Source: AR5 sp041499965 | GTDB taxonomy: Bacteria > Methylomirabilota > Methylomirabilia > Rokubacteriales > CSP1-6 | Length of the DNA: 64,000 nucleotides | Direction of reading: 5' to 3' | Assembly: GCA_041499965.1 (NCBI GenBank) | Contig: JBGQLG010000009.1 | Span: forward strand, 5,013 to 69,012 | Shown here: positions 7,809 to 15,711 of the stretch, one piece after another | How the letters are laid out: every line of letters begins with the position of its first letter | How positions within the stretch are numbered: the first letter of the stretch is position 1 | Made by a program: the position numbers and the translations under genes | Notes under the pieces: model-generated | The model's database searches: none | What the model was told of the DNA's origin: nothing | The model's input: the letters and a program-made list of their open reading frames with translations, nothing else

Positions 7809-9406
7809 CAGAAGCCCAGCGCCACGCCGTCCCCGCGCGGGTCGGCGCCGCCGCTCAGCACGCCGTCGTGGCGGCCGATGGCGTGCGCGTGGCCCACCCG
7901 GTAGAACAGCTCGGGCGCCGCCTTGAGGGGATGGCCGCGCCGGCGCAGGGCGGCGAACACCCTCGGCGGCACCCGGCTCTCGAGGTGGATCGCGTCGGCG
8001 GCATCGTCGGGCAGGAAGGCGCCCACGAGGAAGCGCGGGCGCTCGATCGCCTCCTGGACGTCGAGGCCGTAGTCGAAGACGTTGGTCAGGACCTGGACGT
8101 GAAACATCGCCTGTCCGTTGCCTCCCATGGTGGCAAAGCCCATGACGGGCTCGTCGTCGCGCGTCGTGATCGAGGCCATGAGCGTGTGGAAGGGCCGCTT
8201 GCGCGACGCCAGCCCGCTCGGGTGCTCGGGATCCAGGGTGAAGTGCCGCCCCCGGTTCTGCAGGCAGAAGCCCGTGCCCGGCGGCACCACACCCGAGCCG
8301 AATGCGTTGAACAGGCTCTGGATGACGCTGAGCACGTTGCCGCGGCCGTCGGCGACGACGAACCCGGTGGTGTCGCCCTCCGGCTGGCCGGGCACGTAGG
8401 ACTGCGCCTTGCGGGCGTCGACCTGGCGCCGTCGCTCGGCGGCGTACGCCTTGTCGAGCATCCCGGTCACGGGCACGCGGGCCAGCGTCGGGTCGCCGAT
8501 CCAGCGGTCGCGGTCGGCGTAGGCGAGCTTCACGACCTCCAGCAGCAGGTGCAGGTGCTCGACCGAGTGCAGCGGCCGCTTGGCCAGCGGCACGCCCTCC
8601 AGCATGTTCAGCGCGAGCAGCGCGGTGACGCCCTGCGTGGGCGGCGGCGTCTCGTACACGGTGTAGCCGCGATACGTGGTCGAGATCGGCTCGCCCCACT
8701 CGCCGACGTGGGCGCCGAGGTCGTCAAGCGTGAGGAAGCCGTCGCGCTCCATGCGCTCGGCGATGACCCGGGCGACGCGACCGCGATAGAACAGCTCGGG
8801 CCCCTCGGACGCGAGATCGCGCAGCGTGCGGGCGAGATCGGGCTGCACGAACATCTCGCCGGGCGCGGGCGGGCGGCCGCTCGGCTGGAACACACGGTGC
8901 CACTCGGGATCGGGATTGCCCGGGGCGAACTCGGTGATCCCCTGGCTGAGGATCGACGTGATCGGAAAGCCGCGCTCGGCGTAGTGGATGGCCGGCGCCA
9001 GCAGCTGATCCAGCGGGCGGGTGCCGAAGCGCTCGAGCAGCATCGCCCACGCCCGCACGACACCGGGCACGCTGACCGTCGGCGGTCCCAGCACCGGCAG
9101 CCCGCTCATCCCGCGCCGGGCCAGCTCGTCGAGCGTGGCGCGCGAGCCGGAGCGGCCGGCGCCGTTGAGGAAGTGCACGCGCCGGGTGGCGGCCTCGTAG
9201 TAGAGGCAGAAGAGGTCGCCGCCGAGCCCGCAGTTGTTCGACTGGGTCACCGCCAGCACCGCGTTGGTGGCCACGGCGGCGTCGGCGACGGTGCCGCCCG
9301 CCTTGAGCGTCTCCACGCCGGCCAGCGTGGCCAGCGGATGGCAGGAGGCCACCATGCCGTCGCGGCCGAGGGCCAGCGAGCGGCGCGAGTATCCGAGCTT
9401 GGGCAC
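7808..9406 (-). CDS. Gamma-glutamyltransferase family protein
   Basis: A 532-residue Ntn-hydrolase that should cleave itself and act on gamma-glutamyl compounds such as glutathione. The N-terminal half carries MVASCHPLATLAGVETL and NNCGLGGDLF; the autocleavage site is Thr346 in PEGDTTGFVVADGRGN, and SGVVPPGTGF follows. No signal peptide is visible, so it is probably cytoplasmic, unlike the periplasmic enterobacterial enzyme. It lies 1 nt downstream of the AIR-synthase-like gene and is coupled (TGATG) to the exported protein behind it. The real substrate may differ from glutathione. Confidence 0.85.
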   Translation of the reverse strand: MPKLGYSRRSLALGRDGMVASCHPLATLAGVETLKAGGTVADAAVATNAVLAVTQSNNCGLGGDLFCLYYEAATRRVHFLNGAGRSGSRATLDELARRGMSGLPVLGPPTVSVPGVVRAWAMLLERFGTRPLDQLLAPAIHYAERGFPITSILSQGITEFAPGNPDPEWHRVFQPSGRPPAPGEMFVQPDLARTLRDLASEGPELFYRGRVARVIAERMERDGFLTLDDLGAHVGEWGEPISTTYRGYTVYETPPPTQGVTALLALNMLEGVPLAKRPLHSVEHLHLLLEVVKLAYADRDRWIGDPTLARVPVTGMLDKAYAAERRRQVDARKAQSYVPGQPEGDTTGFVVADGRGNVLSVIQSLFNAFGSGVVPPGTGFCLQNRGRHFTLDPEHPSGLASRKRPFHTLMASITTRDDEPVMGFATMGGNGQAMFHVQVLTNVFDYGLDVQEAIERPRFLVGAFLPDDAADAIHLESRVPPRVFAALRRRGHPLKAAPELFYRVGHAHAIGRHDGVLSGGADPRGDGVALGF

Positions 9407-9407
9407 G

Positions 9408-10427
9408 TCAGGCCTCCTCGAACAGCTTGGCGATCTCGTCGCGCGCGAAGGTGGGCAGCGGCCACTGGCGGGTGCCGTCCACGAGCGTCACGCCCTGCTC
9501 GGGCGGCACGACCTGACCGATGAAGTGGCAGTCGATCGCCTCACGGGCGAGGGCGTGGATGACCACGCCGGCCTCGGCCGGCGCCAGCGTCATGAGCAGC
9601 GCGCCGGAGGCGATGGTGCCGAGCGGATCGAGGCCGAACGCCTCGCACAGCACCCGCCCCTCCGGCAACACGATGATGCGATCGCGGTCGATCCGCAGTC
9701 CCACGCCGGCGGCGGCGGCCAGCTCGTGCAGCGCGGTGGCCAGGCCGCCCTCGGTGGGATCGTGCATCGCGTGCACGGTGGCCAGCTCGCACGCCAGCTC
9801 GGCCTCCGGCCGCACGCTGATGCCTGGCGAGCGCAGGAAGTTGCGGGCGCGGCGGATCGTCGCCGGCGACACGCCGCGCGCCCGCAGCTCGGCTTCTTTC
9901 TCGCGCGCGATGATGGCCGCGCCCTCCAGCGGCACGCCCTTGGTCAGCACGATGGCGTCGCCGACCTGGGCGCCGCCGGTGGTGACGAGCCGGTCCTTGG
10001 CCACCTCGCCCAGCATGGTGCCGGCCACGATCGGCCGGTCGATCCCGTGGGTGATCTCCGTGTGGCCGCCCACCAGCGCCACCTCCAGCTCCTGGCACGC
10101 CTCGCCGAGCTGGTCGAACAGCGCGCGCACGCTCACGTCGTCGGTGCGCCCCTGGGGCAGCAGCAGCGTGGCCAGGAACCAGCGCGGGGTGGCGCCGCGC
10201 ACGACGATGTCGTTGGCGTTGACGTGCAGCGCGTACCAGCCGAGGTCGTCGGTGGCGAACGTGATGGGATCGGAGGTGGCGACCAGATACCGGTCGCCGA
10301 GGTCGATCACGGCGGCATCCTCGCCCACGCGGGGCCCCACGATCACCCGCGGATCGTGGCTGGCGTGCTTGTCGAGGACCGCCTGCAGCAGGTCGCCCGG
10401 GAGCTTGCCGAGTGGCAGGAACGGCAT
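9408..10427 (-). CDS. AIR synthase-related (PurM/HypE/ThiL-fold) protein
   Basis: A 339-residue ATP-dependent enzyme of the PurM-like superfamily. Visible signatures: GPRVGEDAAVIDLGDRY (HypE/ThiL GxDAA-type motif), VNANDIVVRGATPRWF, LVGGHTEI and HDPTEGGLATALHELA. These match HypE-related AIRS proteins of unknown role more than true PurM. No hydrogenase or thiamine gene is near, so HypE function is unlikely. It is the first gene of a minus-strand trio with ggt. A TATACT box at 10438-10443 sits 10 nt before the ATG. Confidence 0.7.
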   Translation of the reverse strand: MPFLPLGKLPGDLLQAVLDKHASHDPRVIVGPRVGEDAAVIDLGDRYLVATSDPITFATDDLGWYALHVNANDIVVRGATPRWFLATLLLPQGRTDDVSVRALFDQLGEACQELEVALVGGHTEITHGIDRPIVAGTMLGEVAKDRLVTTGGAQVGDAIVLTKGVPLEGAAIIAREKEAELRARGVSPATIRRARNFLRSPGISVRPEAELACELATVHAMHDPTEGGLATALHELAAAAGVGLRIDRDRIIVLPEGRVLCEAFGLDPLGTIASGALLMTLAPAEAGVVIHALAREAIDCHFIGQVVPPEQGVTLVDGTRQWPLPTFARDEIAKLFEEA

Positions 10428-10436
10428 CGCGCCCCG

Positions 10437-10443
10437 TAGTATA
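10437..10443. promoter_or_regulatory. Overlapping divergent -10 boxes, probable leaderless promoters
   Basis: The 21-bp gap between two divergent start codons contains TAGTAT (plus, 10437-10442), which ends 6 nt before the GTG at 10449, and TATACT (minus, 10438-10443), which ends 10 nt before the ATG at 10427. No Shine-Dalgarno fits either gene. Both transcripts would start at or within a few nt of the start codon, and the two promoters could not easily be bound by polymerase at the same time. Confidence 0.5.
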
Positions 10444-10448
10444 CCGCC

Positions 10449-11372
10449 GTGACCACGGCGCCCATCGTGGAGTGCGTGCCGAACGTGAGCGAGGGACGCG
10501 ATCCGGCGCGGCTGGCGCGGTTCGCCGACGCCATCAGGGCCACGCCGGCGGTGACCCTGGCCGACGTCCACGCCGATCCCGACCATCACCGCTCGGTCTT
10601 CACCGTCCTCGGGCCGCCCGCGGCCGTCGCGGCGGCCGCGCTGGCGCTCGCCGCCGCGGTGCTCGCCGAGGTCGACATGCGCGAGCACCGGGGCATCCAC
10701 CCGCGCGTCGGCGCCCTCGACGTACTGCCGTTCGTGCCGCTGGCCGGCCTGACCCTGGCCGAGGCAGCCGCACTGGCCTGGCGAACCGGACGCGCGCTGG
10801 CCGACCGGCACGCCCTGCCGGTCTACTACTACGGCGAGGCCGCGCGCCGCCCGGAGCGGCGAACCCTGCGCGCCCTGCGCCGCGGCGAGTACGAGGGGCT
10901 GGCGACACGGCTGGCCGCGGCCGAGGGCCGGCCCGACGACGGGCCGGCCCGCTTCGACGCGCGCGCCGGCGCGGTCCTGGTTGGCGCCCGCGACGTGCTG
11001 ATCGCCTACAACGTCTGGCTCGTCGGCGAGGACCTCGACGCCGCGCGCGCCATCGCGCGGGCCGTGCGGACCAGCGACGGCGGCCTGCCGGCCGTGCAGG
11101 CCCTGGGCCTGCCGCTACCCAGCCGCCACCGCGTCCAGGTCTCGACAAACCTGCTCGACCACCGCGTCACACCGATCCCCGTGCTCTTCGATCGTGTGGA
11201 CGCCGAGGCCAAGCGTCGCGGCATGGCCGTCGACCGCGCCGAACTCGTTGGCCTGGCCCCGCGTGCGGCCTTCGCCGGACGCGCCCCCGCTTCAGTGGGC
11301 CTTGCCAACTTCACCGCCGAGCAGGAGCTCGACACGCACTTGGCCCGTGCCGCAACGGCCGCCGCGCATTGA
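10449..11372 (+). CDS. Glutamate formiminotransferase (FTCD N-terminal type)
   Basis: A 307-residue protein matching the formiminotransferase half of FTCD, which moves a formimino (or formyl) group between glutamate and tetrahydrofolate in histidine breakdown. It begins VECVPNVSEGRD, the family hallmark; DHHRSVFTV and DMREHRGIHPRVGALDVLPFVP follow. The substrate-domain end is near residue 290. The cyclodeaminase half is absent and no hut genes are visible, so it may be a stand-alone folate-salvage enzyme. Its last residues (AH) and stop codon lie inside the giant inverted repeat at 11364-11642. Confidence 0.85.
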   Translation: MTTAPIVECVPNVSEGRDPARLARFADAIRATPAVTLADVHADPDHHRSVFTVLGPPAAVAAAALALAAAVLAEVDMREHRGIHPRVGALDVLPFVPLAGLTLAEAAALAWRTGRALADRHALPVYYYGEAARRPERRTLRALRRGEYEGLATRLAAAEGRPDDGPARFDARAGAVLVGARDVLIAYNVWLVGEDLDAARAIARAVRTSDGGLPAVQALGLPLPSRHRVQVSTNLLDHRVTPIPVLFDRVDAEAKRRGMAVDRAELVGLAPRAAFAGRAPASVGLANFTAEQELDTHLARAATAAAH

Positions 11373-11642
11373 ATCTCGTGGCGCGCGGTGACGCCGGGGC
11401 CCGGCCCCCCGCGCCCACGGGCGCGGCATCATGGCGAGCCGTTGTCGCCGTTCGAGCGCAGGGCTCGGCTCGCGAGCCGACGACGATTCGACTTGGCCGC
11501 GCCCCAACCCCCTCTGGGGGATGGGGGGCCCGAGCGAGCCGGGCCCGGAGCGAGTTACGGCGACAGGCGAGCCATGCGGGCGCACCCGTGGGCGCGGGGG
11601 GCCGGGCCCCGGCGTCACCGCGCGCCACGAGATTCAATGCGC
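11364..11642. repeat. 279-bp giant inverted repeat with 58-bp perfect arms
   Basis: The arms 11364-11421 and 11585-11642 are perfect reverse complements of each other, and similarity continues inwards for about 35 bp with changes. The middle has its own palindromes (CGGCTCGCGAGCCG, CCCCCTCTGGGGG). Each outer end begins GCGCATTGAATCTCG and supplies ...Ala-His-stop to the gene it touches, so both convergent genes end in the repeat. I see no flanking direct repeat and no ORF of its own. It could be a MITE-like element, a two-way terminator, or both. Confidence 0.9.
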
Positions 11643-12518
11643 CAGCAGCTTCAGGACGTCGGCGGTGAGGTCGTAGAGCTGCGCGCAGCCACCCTCGCCG
11701 CCGAGCATGCCCTGGATGCGCTTGCGCAGGCCGGCGTCGGCGCGCTCGCCGAGCAGGCCGGCGATCCGGCGCTGCGGCTCCGAGCAGACGCCCTGGTAGG
11801 GCAGGCGTGGGGTGATGTGCTCGGCGCGGACGATCGTCTCGGTGGCCAGGTCGATCTCGTAGGTGATCTCGAAGCCGTGGACGTTGTCGTGCATCGAGTG
11901 GAAGAGACGCAGCCGTCCGTCCGCGCGCTCCAGCCGCGCCACCTTGCGCCGCTCGAAGACGCCGCGCTGGCCGGGCCGCGGGCTGTAGAGATCGGGCACC
12001 ATCGGCGTGGCGATCGTGCGCGTGCCGAACAGCGCGCGCCCGGCCGCGCTGTAGGTGAAGCACGAGTTCGGCAGGTCCACCCAGCCCGTCGTGTCGAGCG
12101 TCCAGCACGCGAGCGGATCGCCCGAGGTCGCGCGCTCGGCGACCGCCCGCGGCATCCGCGCCACCTGCCGGGCCAGGCGCGCGACCTCGATCGTCGCGTC
12201 CACCGCCAGCGCGGCACCGTCGCCGCCGCCCAGCAGCTCGGCCGCCCGCCGCGTGAGCCCGCCGACCATCTCGCTGCCGGCCAGGCCGGCGAACGCCGGC
12301 GCCAGCGAGGCGGCGACACGGCCGGCCACCGGCGTCAGCCGGGCCTCGCGGATGGCGTAGGTCGGCGAGGGCAGCGCCACCACGGAAACCTCCAGCGCGC
12401 GGTCGTCGTCGGTGAGGCGCACGGTGTGGGTGAAGGCGTCGTCGTGCGTGTTGTCGACCCGGCCGTGCATCACCCGCTCGTAGCGGTCGCGGCCGGCCAG
12501 CACCGCGGGCTCCAGCAT
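11634..12518 (-). CDS. DUF2889-containing protein
   Basis: A 294-residue protein. The N-terminus has RYERVMHGRVDNTHDDAFTH and later LFHSMHDNVHGFEITYEIDL, a layout typical of DUF2889 (a basic, His-containing N-terminal strand, then an H-x7-FEI-type segment). Function is unknown. No membrane segment or signal peptide is visible. The ATG shares its A with the stop of the YHS gene (TGATG), so it is the last cistron of the csoR-copA-YHS transcript. That placement suggests, but does not show, a metal-related role. The last two codons and the stop belong to the giant inverted repeat. Confidence 0.65.
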   Translation of the reverse strand: MLEPAVLAGRDRYERVMHGRVDNTHDDAFTHTVRLTDDDRALEVSVVALPSPTYAIREARLTPVAGRVAASLAPAFAGLAGSEMVGGLTRRAAELLGGGDGAALAVDATIEVARLARQVARMPRAVAERATSGDPLACWTLDTTGWVDLPNSCFTYSAAGRALFGTRTIATPMVPDLYSPRPGQRGVFERRKVARLERADGRLRLFHSMHDNVHGFEITYEIDLATETIVRAEHITPRLPYQGVCSEPQRRIAGLLGERADAGLRKRIQGMLGGEGGCAQLYDLTADVLKLLAH

Positions 12519-12685
12519 CAGCGCCCCATCGCGCTCGAGCCGCCGGCGAGGTAGCGCTCGGGCTCGCGGTCGAACTTCTGCTTGCAGCCGACCGCGCAGA
12601 AGTAATAGGTCTCGCCCTGGTACTTCGACTGCGCCGCCGCCTGGGCGGGCTCCACCGTCATCTGGCACACGGGATCAACGGCCAT
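12518..12685 (-). CDS. Small YHS-domain protein
   Basis: A 55-residue protein easily missed because of its size. It starts AVDPVCQMTVEPAQAAAQSKY and continues TYYFCAVGCKQKFDREPERYL, a complete YHS motif. Cys7, Cys30 and Cys34 are positioned as in the YHS metal-binding domains often attached to CopA-type pumps. It overlaps the copA 3' end by 11 bp and is joined (TGATG) to the DUF2889 gene. A copper-handling or chaperone role is an inference from its place in the copper operon. Confidence 0.85.
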   Translation of the reverse strand: MAVDPVCQMTVEPAQAAAQSKYQGETYYFCAVGCKQKFDREPERYLAGGSSAMGR

Positions 12686-14936
12686 GGTCACCGCCCTCCA
12701 GGGGTTCGCTCGTCCAGCGCTTGAGCCTCAGACTGTTGGTCACCACCGATACCGAGGAGAACGCCATCGCCGCGCCGGCCAGGATGGGCGACAGCCGCAC
12801 GCCCCACAGCGGATAGAGCACGCCGGCGGCGACGGGAATCAACACGGCGTTGTAGCCGAACGCCCACAGCAGGTTCTGCTTCACGATGCGGATCGTCCGC
12901 CGCGACAGGTCGACCGCGGTGACCACGGCGGCGAGCTCGCCCCGCATCAGCGTCACGTCGGCGGCCTCGATGGCCACGTCGGTGCCGGAGCCCATCGCGA
13001 TGCCGACGTCGGCCTGGGCCAGCGCCGGTGCGTCGTTGATGCCGTCACCGACCATCGCGACCACCCGGCCGGCGGCGCGGAGCGCGGCGATCTCGCGGGC
13101 CTTGGCCTCCGGCTGCACCTCGGCCAGGACCCGCTCGATCCCGGCCTGGCGGGCGATGGCCAGCGCGGTCGTCCGCTGATCGCCGGTGAGCATCGCCACC
13201 TCCAGGCCGCGACGACGGAGCGCGGTCACGGCGGCGGCGGCGTCCGGCTTCAGCACGTCGGCCACCGCGACGAGGCCGAGGGCGCGGCCGGCGAGCGCCA
13301 GGTACACGACGGTCTTGCCCTCGGCGGCGAGCGCGGCGGCCGGCAGCGCCAGCGCGTCGAAGTCGATGCCGCGCGCCTCCATCAACGCGCGGTTGCCGAG
13401 CAGGACGCGGCCGTCGACGGCCAGCGCGTCCACGCCCTGCCCGGGCACCGTCACGAACTCGCCGACCGCCGGCAGCGCCAGCCCGCGCTCCTTGGCGAGC
13501 GTGACGATGGCCTCACCGATCGGATGCTCGGAGCCCTGCTCGGCCGCGGCGGCGAGCGCGAGCAGATCGGCCTCGGCGATGCCCGGATCGGCCACGACCA
13601 CGTCGGTGACGCGCGGATGGCCGACCGTCAGCGTGCCGGTCTTGTCGAAGACGAGCGTGTTCACCGCGTGCAGCCGCTCCAGCGCCGCCGCGCTGCGGAC
13701 GAGCACGCCGTGCTCGGCGCCGCGCCCGGTCGCCACCATGATGGCGGTCGGCGTGGCCAGCCCCATCGCGCACGGGCAGGCGATGACCAGCACGGCGACG
13801 GCGTTGGTGAGCGCGAAGACCAGCGCGGGCTCGGGACCGAAGCGCCACCAGCCGGCAAAGGTCAGCGCGGCGATCACCAGCACGATCGGCACGAAGACGG
13901 CCGCCACCCGATCGGCCAGGCGCTGGATCGGCGCGCGGGAGCCCTGCGCCTCCTCGACCAGCTTGACGATGCGGGCCAGCGTGGTCTCGCTGCCCACGCG
14001 GGTGGCGCGGAACACGAAGCTGCCGGTTCGGTTCACGGTGCCGCCCGACACCGCGGCGCCCGGCGCCTTGTCCACGGGCAGGCTCTCGCCGGTGAGCATC
14101 GACTCGTCGACGGCGGAGGCACCCTCGACGACGACGCCGTCCACCGGCAGGCGCTCGCCGGGGCGGATACGGACGAGGTCGCCGGCCAGCACGGCGGCGG
14201 TGGGCACGTCGACCTCGGCCCCGTCGCGGAGCACGCGGGCGGTACGCGGGGCCAGGCTCACGAGCCGGCGAATCGCCTCGGACGTGCGGCCGCGCGCCCG
14301 GGCCTCCAGCCAGCGCCCCAGCGCCACCAGCGTGATGACCACCGCCGCGGTCTCGAAGTAGCTCATGGCGCCGGCGGCGTGGAAGAGGTGCGGCCACAGC
14401 GTCACGGCCACGCTGAAGCCGTAGGCGGCGCTGGTGCCGAGCGACACCAGCGTCGACATGCTGGCGCTGCGATGGCGCAGGTCGCTCAGGAACCCGGCGT
14501 GGAAGCTCGCCCCCACCCAGAACTGCACCGGCGTCGCCAGCAGGAGCTGTAGCCAGGGGTCGCGCAGCCACGCGGGCGCCCACGGGAAGATCCCCGGCAT
14601 GCCGCCGACGAGCAGCGGCGCCGACAGCAGGGCCCCCACGAGCACGCGAACACCGAGCCGCCGCTGCTCGCGCTCCCGGTCCGCGCGCTCCCGATCCTCG
14701 GCCTCCCCACCCCGCGGGATCGGCGCCGCGGCCAGCTCGTAGCCGGCCGCCGCCACCGCCGCCTGCAGGGCGCCAATGTCGACGGCGGCGGGGTCGAAGG
14801 CCACCGTCGCCCGCTCGGTCGCGAGGTTGACGGACGCCTCCTCCACGCCGGGCACCCGGGCCAGGGCGCCCTCGACCTTGCCGACACAGGCGGCGCAGTG
14901 CATGCCGCGCACGGGCAGCGTCAGCCGCTCGGCCAT
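12675..14936 (-). CDS. copA: CopA copper-exporting P1B-type ATPase
   Basis: A 753-residue pump from ATG 14936; a GTG one codon upstream (14939) is the alternative. A single N-terminal HMA domain has the GMHCAAC metal site (Cys about 14 and 17). Eight membrane segments are expected. The CPC motif (VIACPCAMGLATPTA) defines Cu(I) specificity, with the phosphorylation site DKTGTLT and the hinge GDGINDAPAL behind it. It moves Cu(I) out of the cytoplasm at the cost of ATP. The start overlaps the csoR stop (TGATG), so sensor and pump are coupled. Confidence 0.95.
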   Translation of the reverse strand: MAERLTLPVRGMHCAACVGKVEGALARVPGVEEASVNLATERATVAFDPAAVDIGALQAAVAAAGYELAAAPIPRGGEAEDRERADREREQRRLGVRVLVGALLSAPLLVGGMPGIFPWAPAWLRDPWLQLLLATPVQFWVGASFHAGFLSDLRHRSASMSTLVSLGTSAAYGFSVAVTLWPHLFHAAGAMSYFETAAVVITLVALGRWLEARARGRTSEAIRRLVSLAPRTARVLRDGAEVDVPTAAVLAGDLVRIRPGERLPVDGVVVEGASAVDESMLTGESLPVDKAPGAAVSGGTVNRTGSFVFRATRVGSETTLARIVKLVEEAQGSRAPIQRLADRVAAVFVPIVLVIAALTFAGWWRFGPEPALVFALTNAVAVLVIACPCAMGLATPTAIMVATGRGAEHGVLVRSAAALERLHAVNTLVFDKTGTLTVGHPRVTDVVVADPGIAEADLLALAAAAEQGSEHPIGEAIVTLAKERGLALPAVGEFVTVPGQGVDALAVDGRVLLGNRALMEARGIDFDALALPAAALAAEGKTVVYLALAGRALGLVAVADVLKPDAAAAVTALRRRGLEVAMLTGDQRTTALAIARQAGIERVLAEVQPEAKAREIAALRAAGRVVAMVGDGINDAPALAQADVGIAMGSGTDVAIEAADVTLMRGELAAVVTAVDLSRRTIRIVKQNLLWAFGYNAVLIPVAAGVLYPLWGVRLSPILAGAAMAFSSVSVVTNSLRLKRWTSEPLEGGDHGR

Positions 14937-15217
14937 CACTTGGCTCCGAAGCGCGAGAACACCTCGATCAGCTCGTCGACCTTCTGCTGGCGCTCGGACT
15001 TGGAGCCGGAGCGGAGGGCCTCGGCGACGCAGGACTCGATGTGGCGGCCGAGCAACAGCTTCTGGACCTGCTCGAGCGCGCCCTGCACGGCCGAGATCTG
15101 CAGCAGGACGTCCACGCAGTAGGCGTCGGCGTCGATCATCCGCTGCAGGCCCTGCACCTGCCCCTCGATGCGCCGCAGCCGGCCCCGGGCCTTGGCCTTC
15201 GCCTCCTCGTTGAGCAC
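14936..15217 (-). CDS. csoR: CsoR-family copper-sensing repressor
   Basis: A 93-residue all-helical repressor from GTG 15217. It contains RLRRIEGQVQGLQRMI, the family signature, then Cys about 37 (DAYCVDVL), His about 62 and Cys about 66 (GRHIESCV), the Cu(I) ligand set x-Cys-His-Cys. A perfect palindromic CsoR-type operator lies 6 bp upstream of the start, so copper should relieve repression of its own operon (csoR-copA-YHS-DUF2889). Reading the frame further upstream gives only low-complexity Arg/Pro sequence. Confidence 0.9.
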   Translation of the reverse strand: MLNEEAKAKARGRLRRIEGQVQGLQRMIDADAYCVDVLLQISAVQGALEQVQKLLLGRHIESCVAEALRSGSKSERQQKVDELIEVFSRFGAK

Positions 15218-15222
15218 CTCTA

Positions 15223-15237
15223 TACCCCCAGGGGGTA
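15223..15237. promoter_or_regulatory. CsoR operator
   Basis: TACCCCCAGGGGGTA, a perfect 7-bp inverted repeat around one central base, matches the G/C-run operator known for CsoR proteins. It ends 5 bp before the csoR GTG on the minus strand, where repressor binding would block transcription start or early elongation. Its G-run is also the only Shine-Dalgarno-like sequence for csoR. Confidence 0.85.
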
Positions 15238-15281
15238 GTATCGACCGGGCCCGCGGCGCTGTCAAACGACGCGGCGGCGGC

Positions 15282-15644
15282 TCACTCGAACAGCGAGGGT
15301 TGGCTGGCGGCGGGCTCCCGGCGACGGCGCCGGTCGGGCCCCGCCTTCGTGCGCGTCTTCTTCGCGGACGCACCGGCCGCGGCGGGCCGGGCCGGCCGCG
15401 GCAGCTTCCAGCCCTTCTGGTGCGCGATCCGCTCGCCCTGCTTGATCACGAGCAGGTCGACGAGGCGGGCCAGCGGGTTGCCGAGCAGCGCGAGGTAGCG
15501 CTCCCAGTAGCGCGGTGAGTAGGCGAGCGTACGCATCTGGTCGAGCGCCAGCGAGAGCGCGGAGCGGTCACCCTTCCGCGAGGCCAGGCGCAGATCGAGG
15601 AGAATCCGGCGACCGCTGACGCGCGAGGGCGGCGTGCGAGCCAT
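15282..15644 (-). CDS. Small protein of unknown function ending in a clamp-binding-like motif
   Basis: A 120-residue protein I do not recognise. Residues 1-80 look helical (LALDQMRTLAYSPRYWERYLALLGNPLARLVDLL); residues 80-113 are a basic Arg/Lys/Ala/Pro tail. It ends QPSLFE, very close to the QLxLF beta-sliding-clamp binding consensus, which is often the last few residues of clamp partners. This motif is short and could be chance. A TAGCAT box 8 nt before the ATG suggests its own, nearly leaderless promoter. The gene lies between the copper operon and RNase G/E. Confidence 0.6.
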   Translation of the reverse strand: MARTPPSRVSGRRILLDLRLASRKGDRSALSLALDQMRTLAYSPRYWERYLALLGNPLARLVDLLVIKQGERIAHQKGWKLPRPARPAAAGASAKKTRTKAGPDRRRRREPAASQPSLFE

Positions 15645-15652
15645 CGGAGGGG

Positions 15653-15658
15653 ATGCTA
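15653..15658 (-). promoter_or_regulatory. Probable -10 box, leaderless-type
   Basis: TAGCAT on the minus strand ends 8 nt before the ATG at 15644, and no other -10-like sequence or clear Shine-Dalgarno lies between it and the start. It belongs to the recurrent close-spaced set seen in this window. Confidence 0.35.
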
Positions 15659-15711
15659 GCGCCGCCGGGCGGTCAGGTCCACTCGCTTGACGCCGCGCCG
15701 GTGACCGGGCG

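Noticed and set aside
9408..10427. HypE hydrogenase maturation factor
   Set aside because: The fold fits, but the C-terminal Cys tail of HypE is absent and no hyp or hydrogenase genes are nearby.
11388..12554. Plus-strand frames running out of the giant inverted repeat into the DUF2889 region
   Set aside because: Translations are low-complexity and antisense to a gene with a recognisable domain.
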